Source: an uncultured Alphaproteobacteria bacterium (GTDB lineage: Bacteria > Pseudomonadota > Alphaproteobacteria > Caulobacterales > Caulobacteraceae). From it: 12,189 nucleotides of DNA. Made by a program: the position numbers and the translations under genes. Shown piece after piece: positions 1-7,330 of the stretch. The stretch lies in assembly GCA_903928755.1 (NCBI GenBank), contig CAIYSH010000229.1, forward strand, positions 1 through 12,189, in the 5' to 3' direction. Within the stretch, counting starts at the first letter, position 1. The number at the start of each line of letters is the position of its first letter. The notes beneath the pieces were generated by a model that made no database searches, was not told the DNA's origin, and saw only the letters and a list, made by a program, of their open reading frames with translations.

Positions 1-72
1 AAGGTCACCAGACATGCGGCAAGATCGGCATGGGCAGCAGGGAGGGTCACGGGAGAGCGTCTAAAGTGGAAC

Positions 73-90
73 GGCGCTGAAGTCAGCGCC
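73..90. repeat. Perfect 8+2+8 inverted repeat
   Basis: GGCGCTGA at 73-80 and TCAGCGCC at 83-90 are exact reverse complements around a 2-base centre. As RNA this could form a 7-bp GC-rich stem with a 4-base loop. There is no T-run on either side, so it is not a standard intrinsic terminator. An operator, or the stem of a termination signal for a gene left of the window, are both possible. Confidence 0.5.
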
Positions 91-202
91 CATGTTCTCT
101 ACCAGGCTCACCCCACGCATGAGGGCCATCGGGCCCACAACACACATTCCCATCGGACGCTAGATCAATACACGAATTTTCGCCCAATAAACAATTATAT
201 AC

Positions 203-217
203 ACAGATTTCATCTGT
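203..217. repeat. Inverted repeat ACAGAT-TTC-ATCTGT
   Basis: Perfect 6-bp arms around a 3-base centre within the AT-rich region. The half-site ATCTGT recurs at 287-292. It is a candidate protein-binding site in the receiver gene's upstream region; the function is inferred from symmetry alone. Confidence 0.4.
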
Positions 218-259
218 AGATTGCTTATATTAATTTCTGTTAATACTGATTTTTGGAAA

Positions 260-276
260 TAATTTCATTGAAATTA
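260..276. repeat. Perfect 8+1+8 palindrome in the receiver gene upstream region
   Basis: TAATTTCA at 260-267 and TGAAATTA at 269-276 are exact reverse complements around one base. The arm TAATTTC is also present as a single copy at 231-237. It lies about 113 bases before the chosen start codon of the receiver gene, a plausible operator position. AT-rich sequence produces palindromes more readily by chance, so confidence is moderate. Confidence 0.4.
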
Positions 277-388
277 ATCATGATAAATCTGTTTTCAGGT
301 GCGACACATTGTCACTTTTTGGCTTGTAAACACAATCTAAATAGTAGTCAGATAACGAGTGTGGACGAGTAAAAGAAGCAACTCTGGC

Positions 389-871
389 ATGACCTCTCAA
401 TTCGCGAACACCCGAATTCTGATTGTTGATCACAACGAAGGCATGCGCAGCATTGTCGGAACCGTTCTGCGGGGGTTGGGTTTCCCGCGGGTGGAAATTG
501 CGGAAAACGGGGAACAGGCCCTTCTGAGTATGCGTAAGCACGCCCCCGATCTGATCATCACCGAGCTCAAAATGCCGGTGATGGATGGCCTGACCTTTCT
601 CAAACACCTCCGCCTGGACGAGAAAAACCCGAACAATATGGTTCCGGTGATCGTGGCCAGCGGCCATACCGAGGACAAGTATGTCCGGGCCTGCCTCAGC
701 GCAGGTGCAGACCATTTCCTCGCGCGCCCGATTTCAGGCCATAATGTCGCCGACCGGATCAACCGCATCATACGGGATGACCGCAAGTTCATACGGACAG
801 AAGACTATTTCGGCCCGGCCCGGAACCTGAAAGCCGTGGAAATGATGCAGGCGTCCAAGAAGGCCGCCTAA
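389..871 (+). CDS. Stand-alone receiver-domain protein with degenerate active site
   Basis: A 160-residue CheY-like receiver with no output domain. The fold pattern is complete: ILIVDHNEGMR (10-20), LIITELKMPVMDGL (55-68), VPVIVASG (85-92), LARPIS (111-116). Key positions differ from active receivers. The acidic pair is D14-H15, the residue at the phosphoacceptor position is E59 instead of Asp, the Thr/Ser position is S91, and the conserved Lys before Pro is R113. The tail FIRTEDYFGPAR resembles tails of alphaproteobacterial single-domain regulators whose family members often read FGPDRRR. I chose ATG at 389 because residues before it do not look conserved; a GTG at 359 would add ten residues. 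It is probably a signalling or scaffold protein not controlled by ordinary aspartyl phosphorylation. It converges with the DUF2891 gene across 38 bases. Confidence 0.85.
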   Translation: MTSQFANTRILIVDHNEGMRSIVGTVLRGLGFPRVEIAENGEQALLSMRKHAPDLIITELKMPVMDGLTFLKHLRLDEKNPNNMVPVIVASGHTEDKYVRACLSAGADHFLARPISGHNVADRINRIIRDDRKFIRTEDYFGPARNLKAVEMMQASKKAA

Positions 872-875
872 AGCA

Positions 876-907
876 GGATCTGGTCGGTCAGAGACAGTAT
901 CAGATCC
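876..907. terminator. Stem-loop between convergent genes, possible bidirectional terminator
   Basis: GGATCTG at 876-882 pairs perfectly with CAGATCC at 901-907 across an 18-base loop. It almost fills the 38-base gap between the receiver gene and the end of the seven-gene operon. No T-tract follows on either strand, so classification as a terminator rests on position and symmetry only. Confidence 0.35.
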
Positions 908-909
908 GA

Positions 910-1935
910 TCAGGACTTTACGCCTTCACGACCCTCGCTCAAGGCCAGCAGGGCATAGCTGGCCAACCAGTGTTCACCCATATAGTCGCCTGCCACATGG
1001 GGCAGGCTGGCCTGCAGATGCCGCTCTGCAGCGTCTATGGCGACGGCCTGGAGCCGGTGCTTCCCTGGTAGATCAGCAGCAATCGACCGCCAGCACCAGG
1101 CACGACTGAGGTTAAGGCCATCGAGATGGGCGATCTTGCCATCGGTCCTGTCGCTGACCCTCGCCGGCTGGAAGAGTGTCTGTGGCACACCAGACACTGC
1201 ATCCGGCAGGAAGCGGTCAAACCAGTCTCGAAATCCGCCAGCTTCCATCAGGCGGCCCATACATTGCGCCTCCATCAGGGCCGGCGACAGGAAGTCATCC
1301 CCGGATGGCTCCCAGGCCTGACAGGCATGATCCTGGCCGTACCAGGCCATGGCTTTGGTCCTAAGCAGGTCGAGCAGATCCTGATCGCCAACAACCTCCG
1401 CATAGTCGGCGCTGAGCGACAGGGCAAAGGCCGTGGAGGAATGCACCCCCGTACGGATCGGATAGTCGCACAGGGGCAGAAAGGCCTTGAACCGACCTGC
1501 GAAGGCAGTTGCCAGGGGTTCAAGCCGCGCGCCCCAGGGCGCGTCGTGCACGACCAGTTCAGAATGCAGCTTGAGCAACCAGGCCCATCCATAGGGCCGG
1601 GAAAAGCCCCGGGCGGACTCTGCGGACATATAGGCGCGTTCAGCCTCAACCTTTTCGACGGTAAAAGCCTGGTCGAAATGCAGGCGTATGTTGGTGGCCT
1701 GGGGTATTTCGGGGTGCAGGCGCAGCAGACTGGCCAGAAGCCAGTGGCTATGGACGCAGGAGTGCCAGTCAAAGCTGCCATAAAAGATCGGATGCAGGTC
1801 ACGGGGGCCCCTGACATCGGCGGGCCCAGTCATCAGGTGATCGAGCTTGTTGGGAAACTCCCGGTTCACATGACCCAGGGCTATGGCAGCCAGACTGGCT
1901 GCGAAGTCAGCCGTGAGGACGGAAGGCGAAGACAT
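910..1935 (-). CDS. DUF2891 family protein
   Basis: A soluble 341-residue protein of family DUF2891, for which I know no established biochemical function. Recognisable family blocks are HPIFYGSFDWHSCVHSHW (48-65), FSRPYGWAWLLKL (about 111-123), RTGVHSSTAFAL near the middle, WEPSGDDFLSPALMEAQCM after it, and HWLASYALLAL close to the C-terminus. The many Trp, His and aromatic residues and the helical pattern suggest an alpha/alpha-barrel-like fold, which is my inference. No signal peptide or membrane segment is seen. The ATG at 1935 is the most upstream possible start because its frame meets a TGA two codons before. It has no clear Shine-Dalgarno and overlaps the DUF979 gene by 29 bases, which suggests translational coupling. 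It is the last gene of the operon, and its order after DUF969 and DUF979 points to a shared pathway. Confidence 0.85.
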   Translation of the reverse strand: MSSPSVLTADFAASLAAIALGHVNREFPNKLDHLMTGPADVRGPRDLHPIFYGSFDWHSCVHSHWLLASLLRLHPEIPQATNIRLHFDQAFTVEKVEAERAYMSAESARGFSRPYGWAWLLKLHSELVVHDAPWGARLEPLATAFAGRFKAFLPLCDYPIRTGVHSSTAFALSLSADYAEVVGDQDLLDLLRTKAMAWYGQDHACQAWEPSGDDFLSPALMEAQCMGRLMEAGGFRDWFDRFLPDAVSGVPQTLFQPARVSDRTDGKIAHLDGLNLSRAWCWRSIAADLPGKHRLQAVAIDAAERHLQASLPHVAGDYMGEHWLASYALLALSEGREGVKS

Positions 1936-2869
1936 ACATCAGCACCATGTTGATCAGCAGCAGCGGCAAGGCCGTAGGGATCTGGGCCCGGATGACGGCG
2001 AAGCGGTCCTTCAACTCCAGAAGGGCGGTCGGCACAACATTGAAATTGGCCGCCAGCGGCGTCATCAGGGTTCCGCAGAAGCCAGACAGCATGCCGATGG
2101 CGCAGACGATTGCGGGGTCGCCACCAAACCGGTGCACCAGGAAAGGCAGGGCAACCCCCGCCGTCATGACCGGGAAGGCCGCAAAGGCATTGCCCATCAC
2201 CACGGTGAAGAGGGCCATGCCCAGACAATAGACCACTACGGCCATCGCCGGTGTATTCATCGGAATCCAGGTAGTCACCAGATCGCCCACCACCCTGCCC
2301 ACGCCCGCCAGGGCGAACAGGGCGCCAAGCGCCGCCAGCATCTGCGGAAGAAGGGCCGCCCAGCCCACCAGATCCATCAATCTGCGCCCCTCCTGGAGCG
2401 GGGTGATCAGGGGTTGGCGGAACAGGGCAAAGGCCGCGCCAGCCGCCAGAATGGCCCCGGCGGCCAGAGAGATCAGGGTCGCCTGTTTCGGATCCAGCAG
2501 TGGCTCCGGCCCCAGCGACCAGGTCTTGACCACCAGGGTTCCGAACAGGACCACCACCGGAATGACCAGGGCCGGGAGAAAGAGCCGGTTTCCGAACCGG
2601 AGGGCTGAGGTCTGTCTGTCCGCCAGGGCTGCCCCGCCGCCAGTTCCCTGCCCCAGTCTTCCGACCCCTGCCGTAACGGCCAGGATCAGGACGAGTATGC
2701 CATTGCCCAGGTCTCCGAACCGGTCGCCAGCCAGGAAACTGGCGGCCAGAAGGCCCCAGAACAGGGCATTGCGCCCGCGTCTGGGATTGGTCTGATCCCG
2801 GATGCTCAGGATGGCATAGGCTGCAAAGACCAGCCCGGCCAGCCCATAGACGACCCCCAGCTTGATCAT
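1907..2869 (-). CDS. DUF979 family membrane protein, putative permease subunit
   Basis: A 320-residue polytopic inner-membrane protein. Family DUF979 is recognised from LVGWAALLPQMLAALGALFA, MGNAFAAFPVMTAGVALPF and GMLSGFCGTLMTPLAANFNV, followed by VPTALLEL. About eight to ten hydrophobic segments are visible, including one at the extreme N-terminus (MIKLGVVYGLAG). The frame is open 30 codons further upstream, but ATG at 2869 is the better start: it overlaps the DUF969 stop in an ATGA, and the upstream residues are charged, non-membrane-like sequence that overlaps DUF969 coding. DUF969 and DUF979 proteins usually occur as adjacent pairs and are thought to form a transporter. My recollection is that some relatives sit beside pyroglutamyl-peptidase or 5-oxoprolinase genes, but neither gene is present here, so the substrate is unknown. 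Confidence 0.85.
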   Translation of the reverse strand: MIKLGVVYGLAGLVFAAYAILSIRDQTNPRRGRNALFWGLLAASFLAGDRFGDLGNGILVLILAVTAGVGRLGQGTGGGAALADRQTSALRFGNRLFLPALVIPVVVLFGTLVVKTWSLGPEPLLDPKQATLISLAAGAILAAGAAFALFRQPLITPLQEGRRLMDLVGWAALLPQMLAALGALFALAGVGRVVGDLVTTWIPMNTPAMAVVVYCLGMALFTVVMGNAFAAFPVMTAGVALPFLVHRFGGDPAIVCAIGMLSGFCGTLMTPLAANFNVVPTALLELKDRFAVIRAQIPTALPLLLINMVLMYVFAFRPHG

Positions 2870-3525
2870 GTTCCCGTCCTGCGGGACAGGCCTCGGCCGA
2901 AGATCACTATCCGGGCTCCATGGATGGCGAAGGCAGCTATGGCGCTGGGTATGGCCCACCGCGACAGGTCCAGGGGCTCGAGCCGCACGCCGCTCTGATC
3001 CAGGAAGCCGACCATCAGCAATATGGAGCCTATGGCCATGAAGATGTCTTCGCCAAAAAACAGTCCGATATTGTCGGTGGCGGCTGAAAGGGCGCGGACC
3101 CGTTGCCGGTCATCTTCGCCCAGACCTTCGCCTGCCGCAGCTTCCGCCATGGGGGCCAGAAGCGGCCGGACGGTCTGTGTCTGTCCGGCGATGGAGGTGA
3201 GACCCAGGGCAGAGGTCAGTTGTCGTAACAGCAGGTAGCCGATCATGAGGCGACCAAAGGTCATGCCCCTAAACCCCCGGATCAGGTCCCGCGCCCGCTC
3301 CTGAAGACCGGCCCGCTCCAGCATGCCGATCACCGGCAGGATCAGCCATGCGGCACTGACATAGCGGTTGTCATTGAAGGCCTTGCCGAAGGCCTCGAGC
3401 ACCTCGACCGGAGACAGGCCCGCTGCCAGGCCAGTGGCAAAGGCCGAGGCCACGACCACCAGCAGGGGATTGAAGCCCGCCGCAAAGCCGGCCACCACCA
3501 CCGCGACCCCCAGAAGGATCAGCAT
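2866..3525 (-). CDS. DUF969 family membrane protein, putative permease subunit
   Basis: A 219-residue membrane protein of family DUF969. It begins directly with a hydrophobic helix (MLILLGVAVVVAGFAAGF) and carries the family blocks NDNRYVSAAWLILPVIGMLE (51-70) and LTSIAGQTQTVRPLLAPMAE, followed by a short polar segment and ATDNIGLFFGEDIFMAIGS. Five or six membrane segments are visible. A G-rich stretch (GGGGG, six bases before the ATG) may serve as the ribosome-binding site. It lies 38 bases after the MBL hydrolase gene, the longest gap within the operon, and overlaps DUF979 by four bases. Together the two are presumed to form one transporter; only the pairing is well supported. Confidence 0.85.
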   Translation of the reverse strand: MLILLGVAVVVAGFAAGFNPLLVVVASAFATGLAAGLSPVEVLEAFGKAFNDNRYVSAAWLILPVIGMLERAGLQERARDLIRGFRGMTFGRLMIGYLLLRQLTSALGLTSIAGQTQTVRPLLAPMAEAAAGEGLGEDDRQRVRALSAATDNIGLFFGEDIFMAIGSILLMVGFLDQSGVRLEPLDLSRWAIPSAIAAFAIHGARIVIFGRGLSRRTGT

Positions 3526-3563
3526 ACCAAACCCCCGATGCCCGAATTTACCAGGGGTAGGAC

Positions 3564-4430
3564 TTAACCCTCAAAACCTTTGAACCGATAGCCCTGGCCG
3601 TCGCGGACCACATGACCGGCCGTCGGTGCGGCGAAATGGGTGCCGATGACGAGGATCGGCTTGTCGGCGGTATCCTCGAACATCTGACGGCGCATGACCG
3701 CCGATGCCTTGCCGTCGCTGTCGAAAGGTGGGGACCAATCAGGATGGGCCAGCTGACAGGGATGGTGGACAGCGTCGCCGGTAATCATGGCCGACTGCCC
3801 CTCGGACTCGATCATCACACTGACATGACCGGGCGTGTGGCCCGGGGTCGGAATGAGACGGACTTCGGCAGACAGCCTGTGATCCATCTCCACCAGCTGG
3901 GCGAGACCCGCATCGAAGATCGGCTGGACGGAATCCGACAGTATGGCCTGCTGCTCGTCGTCCTCATGAGCGCTCCAGTGGGCATGTTCCCGGGCACCGA
4001 TCAGGTATCTGGCCTTGGGGAAGGTCGGAACCCATTTGCCATCCACCAGCATGGTATTCCAGCCGACATGGTCCACATGGAGATGTGTGCAGATCACGTG
4101 GTCCACACTCTCCCGCGACCAGCCGGCAGCGGTCAGCTGATCCAGGAACCCCGTAGCCAGGGCTTGACCACCCAGCAGGGAACGGGGGCGGTCATTGCCG
4201 ATGCAGGTGTCCACCACCAGTCTAAGCCCCGGGGCCTCGACCAGCAGGGCATGGATTGACAGGCGAAGGGAACCGTCCTCGGTCACATAGTCCGGATAGA
4301 GCCAGGGAATGGTCTTGAGAACTTCCGGCCGGGCTTCAGCCAGGAAGGGCCGCGCCTCGGAATAGGGCACGGGCAACTCGATCTCGACAATGCGGGTCAC
4401 GGTGACCGCGCCAACCTTCCAGGTCAGCAT
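3564..4430 (-). CDS. MBL-fold metallo-hydrolase
   Basis: A 288-residue metallo-beta-lactamase-fold hydrolase of the group that includes lactonases. All metal-binding positions are present: THLHVDH at 115-121 (H116, H118, D120, H121), H198 in TPGHTPGH, D219 in MITGDAVHH and H265 in VIGTHFAAP. It therefore should bind two metal ions and be active. No signal peptide is evident, so it is presumably cytoplasmic. Substrates in this family range from acyl-homoserine lactones to other lactones, thioesters and phosphodiesters, and sequence does not settle which applies. It begins six bases after the Kor beta stop and precedes the putative transporter. Ester, lactone or thioester hydrolysis feeding or draining the 2-oxoacid enzyme is an inference. 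The ribosome-binding site is weak. Confidence 0.88.
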   Translation of the reverse strand: MLTWKVGAVTVTRIVEIELPVPYSEARPFLAEARPEVLKTIPWLYPDYVTEDGSLRLSIHALLVEAPGLRLVVDTCIGNDRPRSLLGGQALATGFLDQLTAAGWSRESVDHVICTHLHVDHVGWNTMLVDGKWVPTFPKARYLIGAREHAHWSAHEDDEQQAILSDSVQPIFDAGLAQLVEMDHRLSAEVRLIPTPGHTPGHVSVMIESEGQSAMITGDAVHHPCQLAHPDWSPPFDSDGKASAVMRRQMFEDTADKPILVIGTHFAAPTAGHVVRDGQGYRFKGFEG

Positions 4431-4436
4431 GCCCGT

Positions 4437-5492
4437 CTACCGCAGGTCTGCGTTGATCTTGGCCAACATCGCAGATCCCGGGATGAGCTCCTTGCTACCC
4501 AGCGAATTCAACGGAGCTGTGACCGTATCCAGGGAGTTGTGGAGGTCGTCCGCCTCCGGATCCACATAGAGGAGACCCGTCACGACCTCGCCCAAAGCCT
4601 GGCGCTGGGCCAGATAAGTCATGGCCGCGATCCGGTCGGTGGGATCATAGTGTTCGGCGAGCTTGTGCAGGGCGAGCACCGAACCATCGTGCTGGGTGAC
4701 GGTCGTGGTGGTGCCCGGCTCATAGTCCACGTGAATGGGGGCGCGGCTGGAAATCAGATCCAGGCGGTTTACGGCCTCATTGTGCTCGCGGACATAGTCG
4801 TAGCTCTTGGTCGAGCCGGCATGGTTGTTGAACTGCACGCAGGGGCTGACACAATCGATGAAGGCCGCGCCCTTGTGGGCCAGGGCGGCGCGGATCAGCG
4901 GGGCCAACTGGGCCTTGTCGCCCGAAAAGGACCGGGCCACGAAGGTCGCGCCAAGCTGAAGGGCCAGACTGACCAGATCAATGGCCGAGTCATGGTTTTC
5001 GACGCCACGCTTGGACTTCGAACCCTTGTCGGATGTGGCGGAAAACTGGCCCTTGGTCAGACCATAGACCCCGTTGTTCTCGACAATATAGGTCATGTTC
5101 ACGCCGCGGCGAATGGCGTGGGCGAACTGGCCAAGGCCGATTGAGGCACTGTCCCCGTCGCCGGAAACTCCCAGATAGATCAGTTCGCGGTTGGCCAGAT
5201 TGGCCCCCGTCAGCACCGAGGGCATGCGTCCATGAACCGTATTGAATCCGTGTGAGGCACCGAGGAAATAGTCCGGCGTCTTTGACGAACACCCGATACC
5301 GGACAGCTTGGCCAGCCGGTGGGGTGGCAGGTTCAGGTCATAGCAGGCCTGAATGATCGCGGCAGAAATGGAGTCATGCCCACAGCCGGCGCACAGGGTC
5401 GAAACCGACCCCTCATAATCCCGACGGGTAAAGCCGAGTTCATTGGCCGCGAGGCTGGGGTGATGCAGGCGGGGTTTGGCCAGATAGGTCAT
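4437..5492 (-). CDS. korB: 2-oxoacid:acceptor oxidoreductase beta subunit (KorB-like)
   Basis: A 351-residue subunit that binds thiamine diphosphate and one [4Fe-4S] cluster. The TPP motif runs from GDGDS (111-115) to ENN (138-140). Likely cluster ligands are C34 and C37 in LCAGCGHD, C68 in GIGCSSKTP, and C218 in SPCVQFNNHAG, as in pyruvate and 2-oxoglutarate:ferredoxin oxidoreductases. With the alpha subunit it would interconvert a 2-oxoacid plus CoA with acyl-CoA and CO2 in the cytoplasm, releasing low-potential electrons. Its ATG overlaps the alpha stop as ATGA, and GGAGG lies seven bases upstream. Similarity to the KorB type favours 2-oxoglutarate, but a branched-chain or other 2-oxoacid is possible; the symbol is by family only. 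Confidence 0.88.
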   Translation of the reverse strand: MTYLAKPRLHHPSLAANELGFTRRDYEGSVSTLCAGCGHDSISAAIIQACYDLNLPPHRLAKLSGIGCSSKTPDYFLGASHGFNTVHGRMPSVLTGANLANRELIYLGVSGDGDSASIGLGQFAHAIRRGVNMTYIVENNGVYGLTKGQFSATSDKGSKSKRGVENHDSAIDLVSLALQLGATFVARSFSGDKAQLAPLIRAALAHKGAAFIDCVSPCVQFNNHAGSTKSYDYVREHNEAVNRLDLISSRAPIHVDYEPGTTTTVTQHDGSVLALHKLAEHYDPTDRIAAMTYLAQRQALGEVVTGLLYVDPEADDLHNSLDTVTAPLNSLGSKELIPGSAMLAKINADLR

Positions 5493-7330
5493 TCTGCGGC
5501 CTCCGTAACTGGGGAACGCGGCGCCGAGGCACCAAGACGCGCGCCGATCTCGGCGGCAATGAAGCGGGCAGTGATCGGGGTGCCATCATAGTGCAGGATC
5601 GGCGGCAATTTGGCCGGGTCTACATCACCCTCGTTCATGATCAGGGTGCGAAGCTGGGCATCCCGGTTCTGCTCGACCACAAACACCCGGTCATGGGCAG
5701 CAATGAAGTCATAGACCTCGTCGCTGAACGGGAAGCCCCGCACCCGCAGACCATCCAGATGATGGCCTTTTGATTCCAGGATCTCCAGGGCTTCATGCAT
5801 GGCCGGCGTCGTGGATCCGAAATAGATCACGCCAGTCCTTGTCGCCATCGCAGATTTGCGCGGAACAGGGGCCGGGATCAGGGACTTGGCCGTCTCGAAC
5901 TTGCGCAGCAGGCGCTGCATGTTGTCGACATAGACATGGCCCTCCTCGCTGTAGCGGGCATAGGGATTGCGTGAGGTTCCCCGGGTAAAGTAAGCGCCCT
6001 TGGAGGGGTGGACCCCTGGATAGGTGCGATAGGGAATGCCGTCGCCATCGACATCCTTGTAACGACCGAAATCCACACCGGACTCCAGGTCCTCATACGT
6101 CATGACCTTGCCACGATCGAGGCTGCGGGTGTCATCCCACTTGAAAGGCTCGGTCAGCCACTCGTTCATGCCGATGTCCAGATCCAGCATGACAAAGATC
6201 GTTGTCTGCAGGCGGTCGGAAAGGTCGAAGGCCAGGGCCCCCATTTCGAAGCATTCCCCGGGATCCTGCGGCAGCAGCATGGGGTGCTTGGTATCTCCAT
6301 GGCCGGCATAGGCCGCACCGATCAGGTCTGCCTGCTGGGTCCTGGTCGGCATGCCTGTGGACGGGCCGCCCCGCTGGACATCCATGATGACCGCCGGAAT
6401 TTCCGCAAAATAGCTGAGGCCGATGAACTCGGTCATCAGGGAAACGCCGGGGCCGGAGGTGGCGGTAAAGGCGCGGGCGCCGTTCCATCCGGCACCGATG
6501 ACGATCCCGATCGAGGCAATCTCGTCCTCTGCCTGGACGATGGCGTAGCGGGCCTTGCCGGTTTCGTCTTCGGTGCGGAACTCTTCACAGTAATCCATGA
6601 AGGCCTCGACCACCGAGGTCGAAGGGGTGATCGGATACCAGGCGCAGACCGTCGCACCACCATAGACAGCGCCCAGGGCCGCGGCGGAATTGCCCTCGAC
6701 ATAGATCCGGTCACCCACGGCGTCTGCGCGGTGAACCTGCAGACCCAGGGGGGCGAGATAGTTCCTGACATAGTCCCGGCCCATGTGCAGGGCAGCGACA
6801 TTGGCCTTGATCAGGCGATCCTTGCCGGCAAACTGCTCAGCCAGCAGGGTCTCGATGACCTCGATCTCTATGCCCAGCAGGGCCGCCAGGGCGCCCACAT
6901 AGATGATGTTCTTGAAGAGCTGGCGCTCCCGGGGAACCGAGTAGACCTCGTTGCAGATCCGGGTCAGCGGCACGCCCACCACGGTAATATCCTTGCGGAA
7001 TCGGCTCTCCGGCAGGACCTTGGTGGAATCATAGAACAGGTAGCCACCCGGCTCGATCTCGGCAATGTCACGATCCCAGGTCTGGGGGTTCATGGCCACC
7101 ATCAGGTCGACCCCACCCCGGCGCCCAAGGTGCCCGTCGCCGGTGATCCGGACCTCATACCAGGTCGGCAGGCCCTGAATGTTCGAAGGAAAGATGTTCC
7201 TTGCCGCGACCGGCACCCCCATCCGCAGGACGGACTTGGCGAACATGGCATTGGCGCTGGCCGAACCAGAGCCGTTCACATTGGCGAACTTGACGACGAA
7301 GTCGTTGTTGAGCTTCAGCGGTTCTGACAT
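5489..7330 (-). CDS. korA: 2-oxoacid:acceptor oxidoreductase alpha subunit with fused gamma domain (KorA-like)
   Basis: A 613-residue fusion. Residues 1 to about 190 form the gamma domain (FANVNGSGSASANAMFAKSV near the start, RGGVDLMVAMN around 71-81). About 205 onward is the pyrimidine-binding alpha domain with YPITPS (232-237), QAEDE (266-270), TSGPG (291-295) and RGGPSTGMPTRTQQADL (320-336). That last block is typical of KorA-type 2-oxoglutarate enzymes rather than indolepyruvate or pyruvate ones. The gamma-alpha fusion of this length is normal for the family. A strong AGGAGG lies six bases before the ATG. The start overlaps the upstream FAD-protein gene by 16 bases and the end overlaps beta by four, so the three are expected to be made as one complex. 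The exact 2-oxoacid is not proven. Confidence 0.88.
   Translation of the reverse strand: MSEPLKLNNDFVVKFANVNGSGSASANAMFAKSVLRMGVPVAARNIFPSNIQGLPTWYEVRITGDGHLGRRGGVDLMVAMNPQTWDRDIAEIEPGGYLFYDSTKVLPESRFRKDITVVGVPLTRICNEVYSVPRERQLFKNIIYVGALAALLGIEIEVIETLLAEQFAGKDRLIKANVAALHMGRDYVRNYLAPLGLQVHRADAVGDRIYVEGNSAAALGAVYGGATVCAWYPITPSTSVVEAFMDYCEEFRTEDETGKARYAIVQAEDEIASIGIVIGAGWNGARAFTATSGPGVSLMTEFIGLSYFAEIPAVIMDVQRGGPSTGMPTRTQQADLIGAAYAGHGDTKHPMLLPQDPGECFEMGALAFDLSDRLQTTIFVMLDLDIGMNEWLTEPFKWDDTRSLDRGKVMTYEDLESGVDFGRYKDVDGDGIPYRTYPGVHPSKGAYFTRGTSRNPYARYSEEGHVYVDNMQRLLRKFETAKSLIPAPVPRKSAMATRTGVIYFGSTTPAMHEALEILESKGHHLDGLRVRGFPFSDEVYDFIAAHDRVFVVEQNRDAQLRTLIMNEGDVDPAKLPPILHYDGTPITARFIAAEIGARLGASAPRSPVTEAAE

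Larger units (their letters stand above)
1..388. other. Gene-poor AT-rich leader upstream of the receiver gene
   Basis: I see no convincing gene here. The first 160 bases are GC-rich like the rest of the window and hold only short open frames without ribosome-binding sites. From about 165 to 350 the composition drops sharply to AT-rich, with runs such as TTATAT, and it contains three inverted repeats that are listed separately. The stretch probably holds the promoter and control region of the receiver gene that follows. No clean -35/-10 pair stood out. A gene running off the left edge on either strand cannot be excluded. Confidence 0.6.

Noticed and set aside
61..153. A 30-codon minus-strand frame starting at ATG 153
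   Set aside because: It has no ribosome-binding site, contains the 73-90 palindrome and resembles no known protein; a chance frame is more likely.
359..388. GTG start for the receiver gene, adding ten residues
   Set aside because: The extra residues are not part of the receiver fold and the GTG lacks a good Shine-Dalgarno; ATG at 389 fits the domain start.
1126..1953. Long plus-strand open frame opposite the DUF2891 gene
   Set aside because: Its translation has no family features, while the minus strand encodes clear DUF2891 motifs; it is an antisense shadow of GC-rich coding sequence.
2870..2959. Upstream 30-codon extension of DUF979
   Set aside because: It is hydrophilic, overlaps DUF969 coding extensively and would displace the ATGA overlap start that precedes a membrane helix.
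6008..7327. A 439-codon plus-strand open frame opposite the Kor alpha gene
   Set aside because: It is antisense to unmistakable 2-oxoacid oxidoreductase motifs and its translation has a biased, unstructured composition; long antisense frames are common in high-GC genes.
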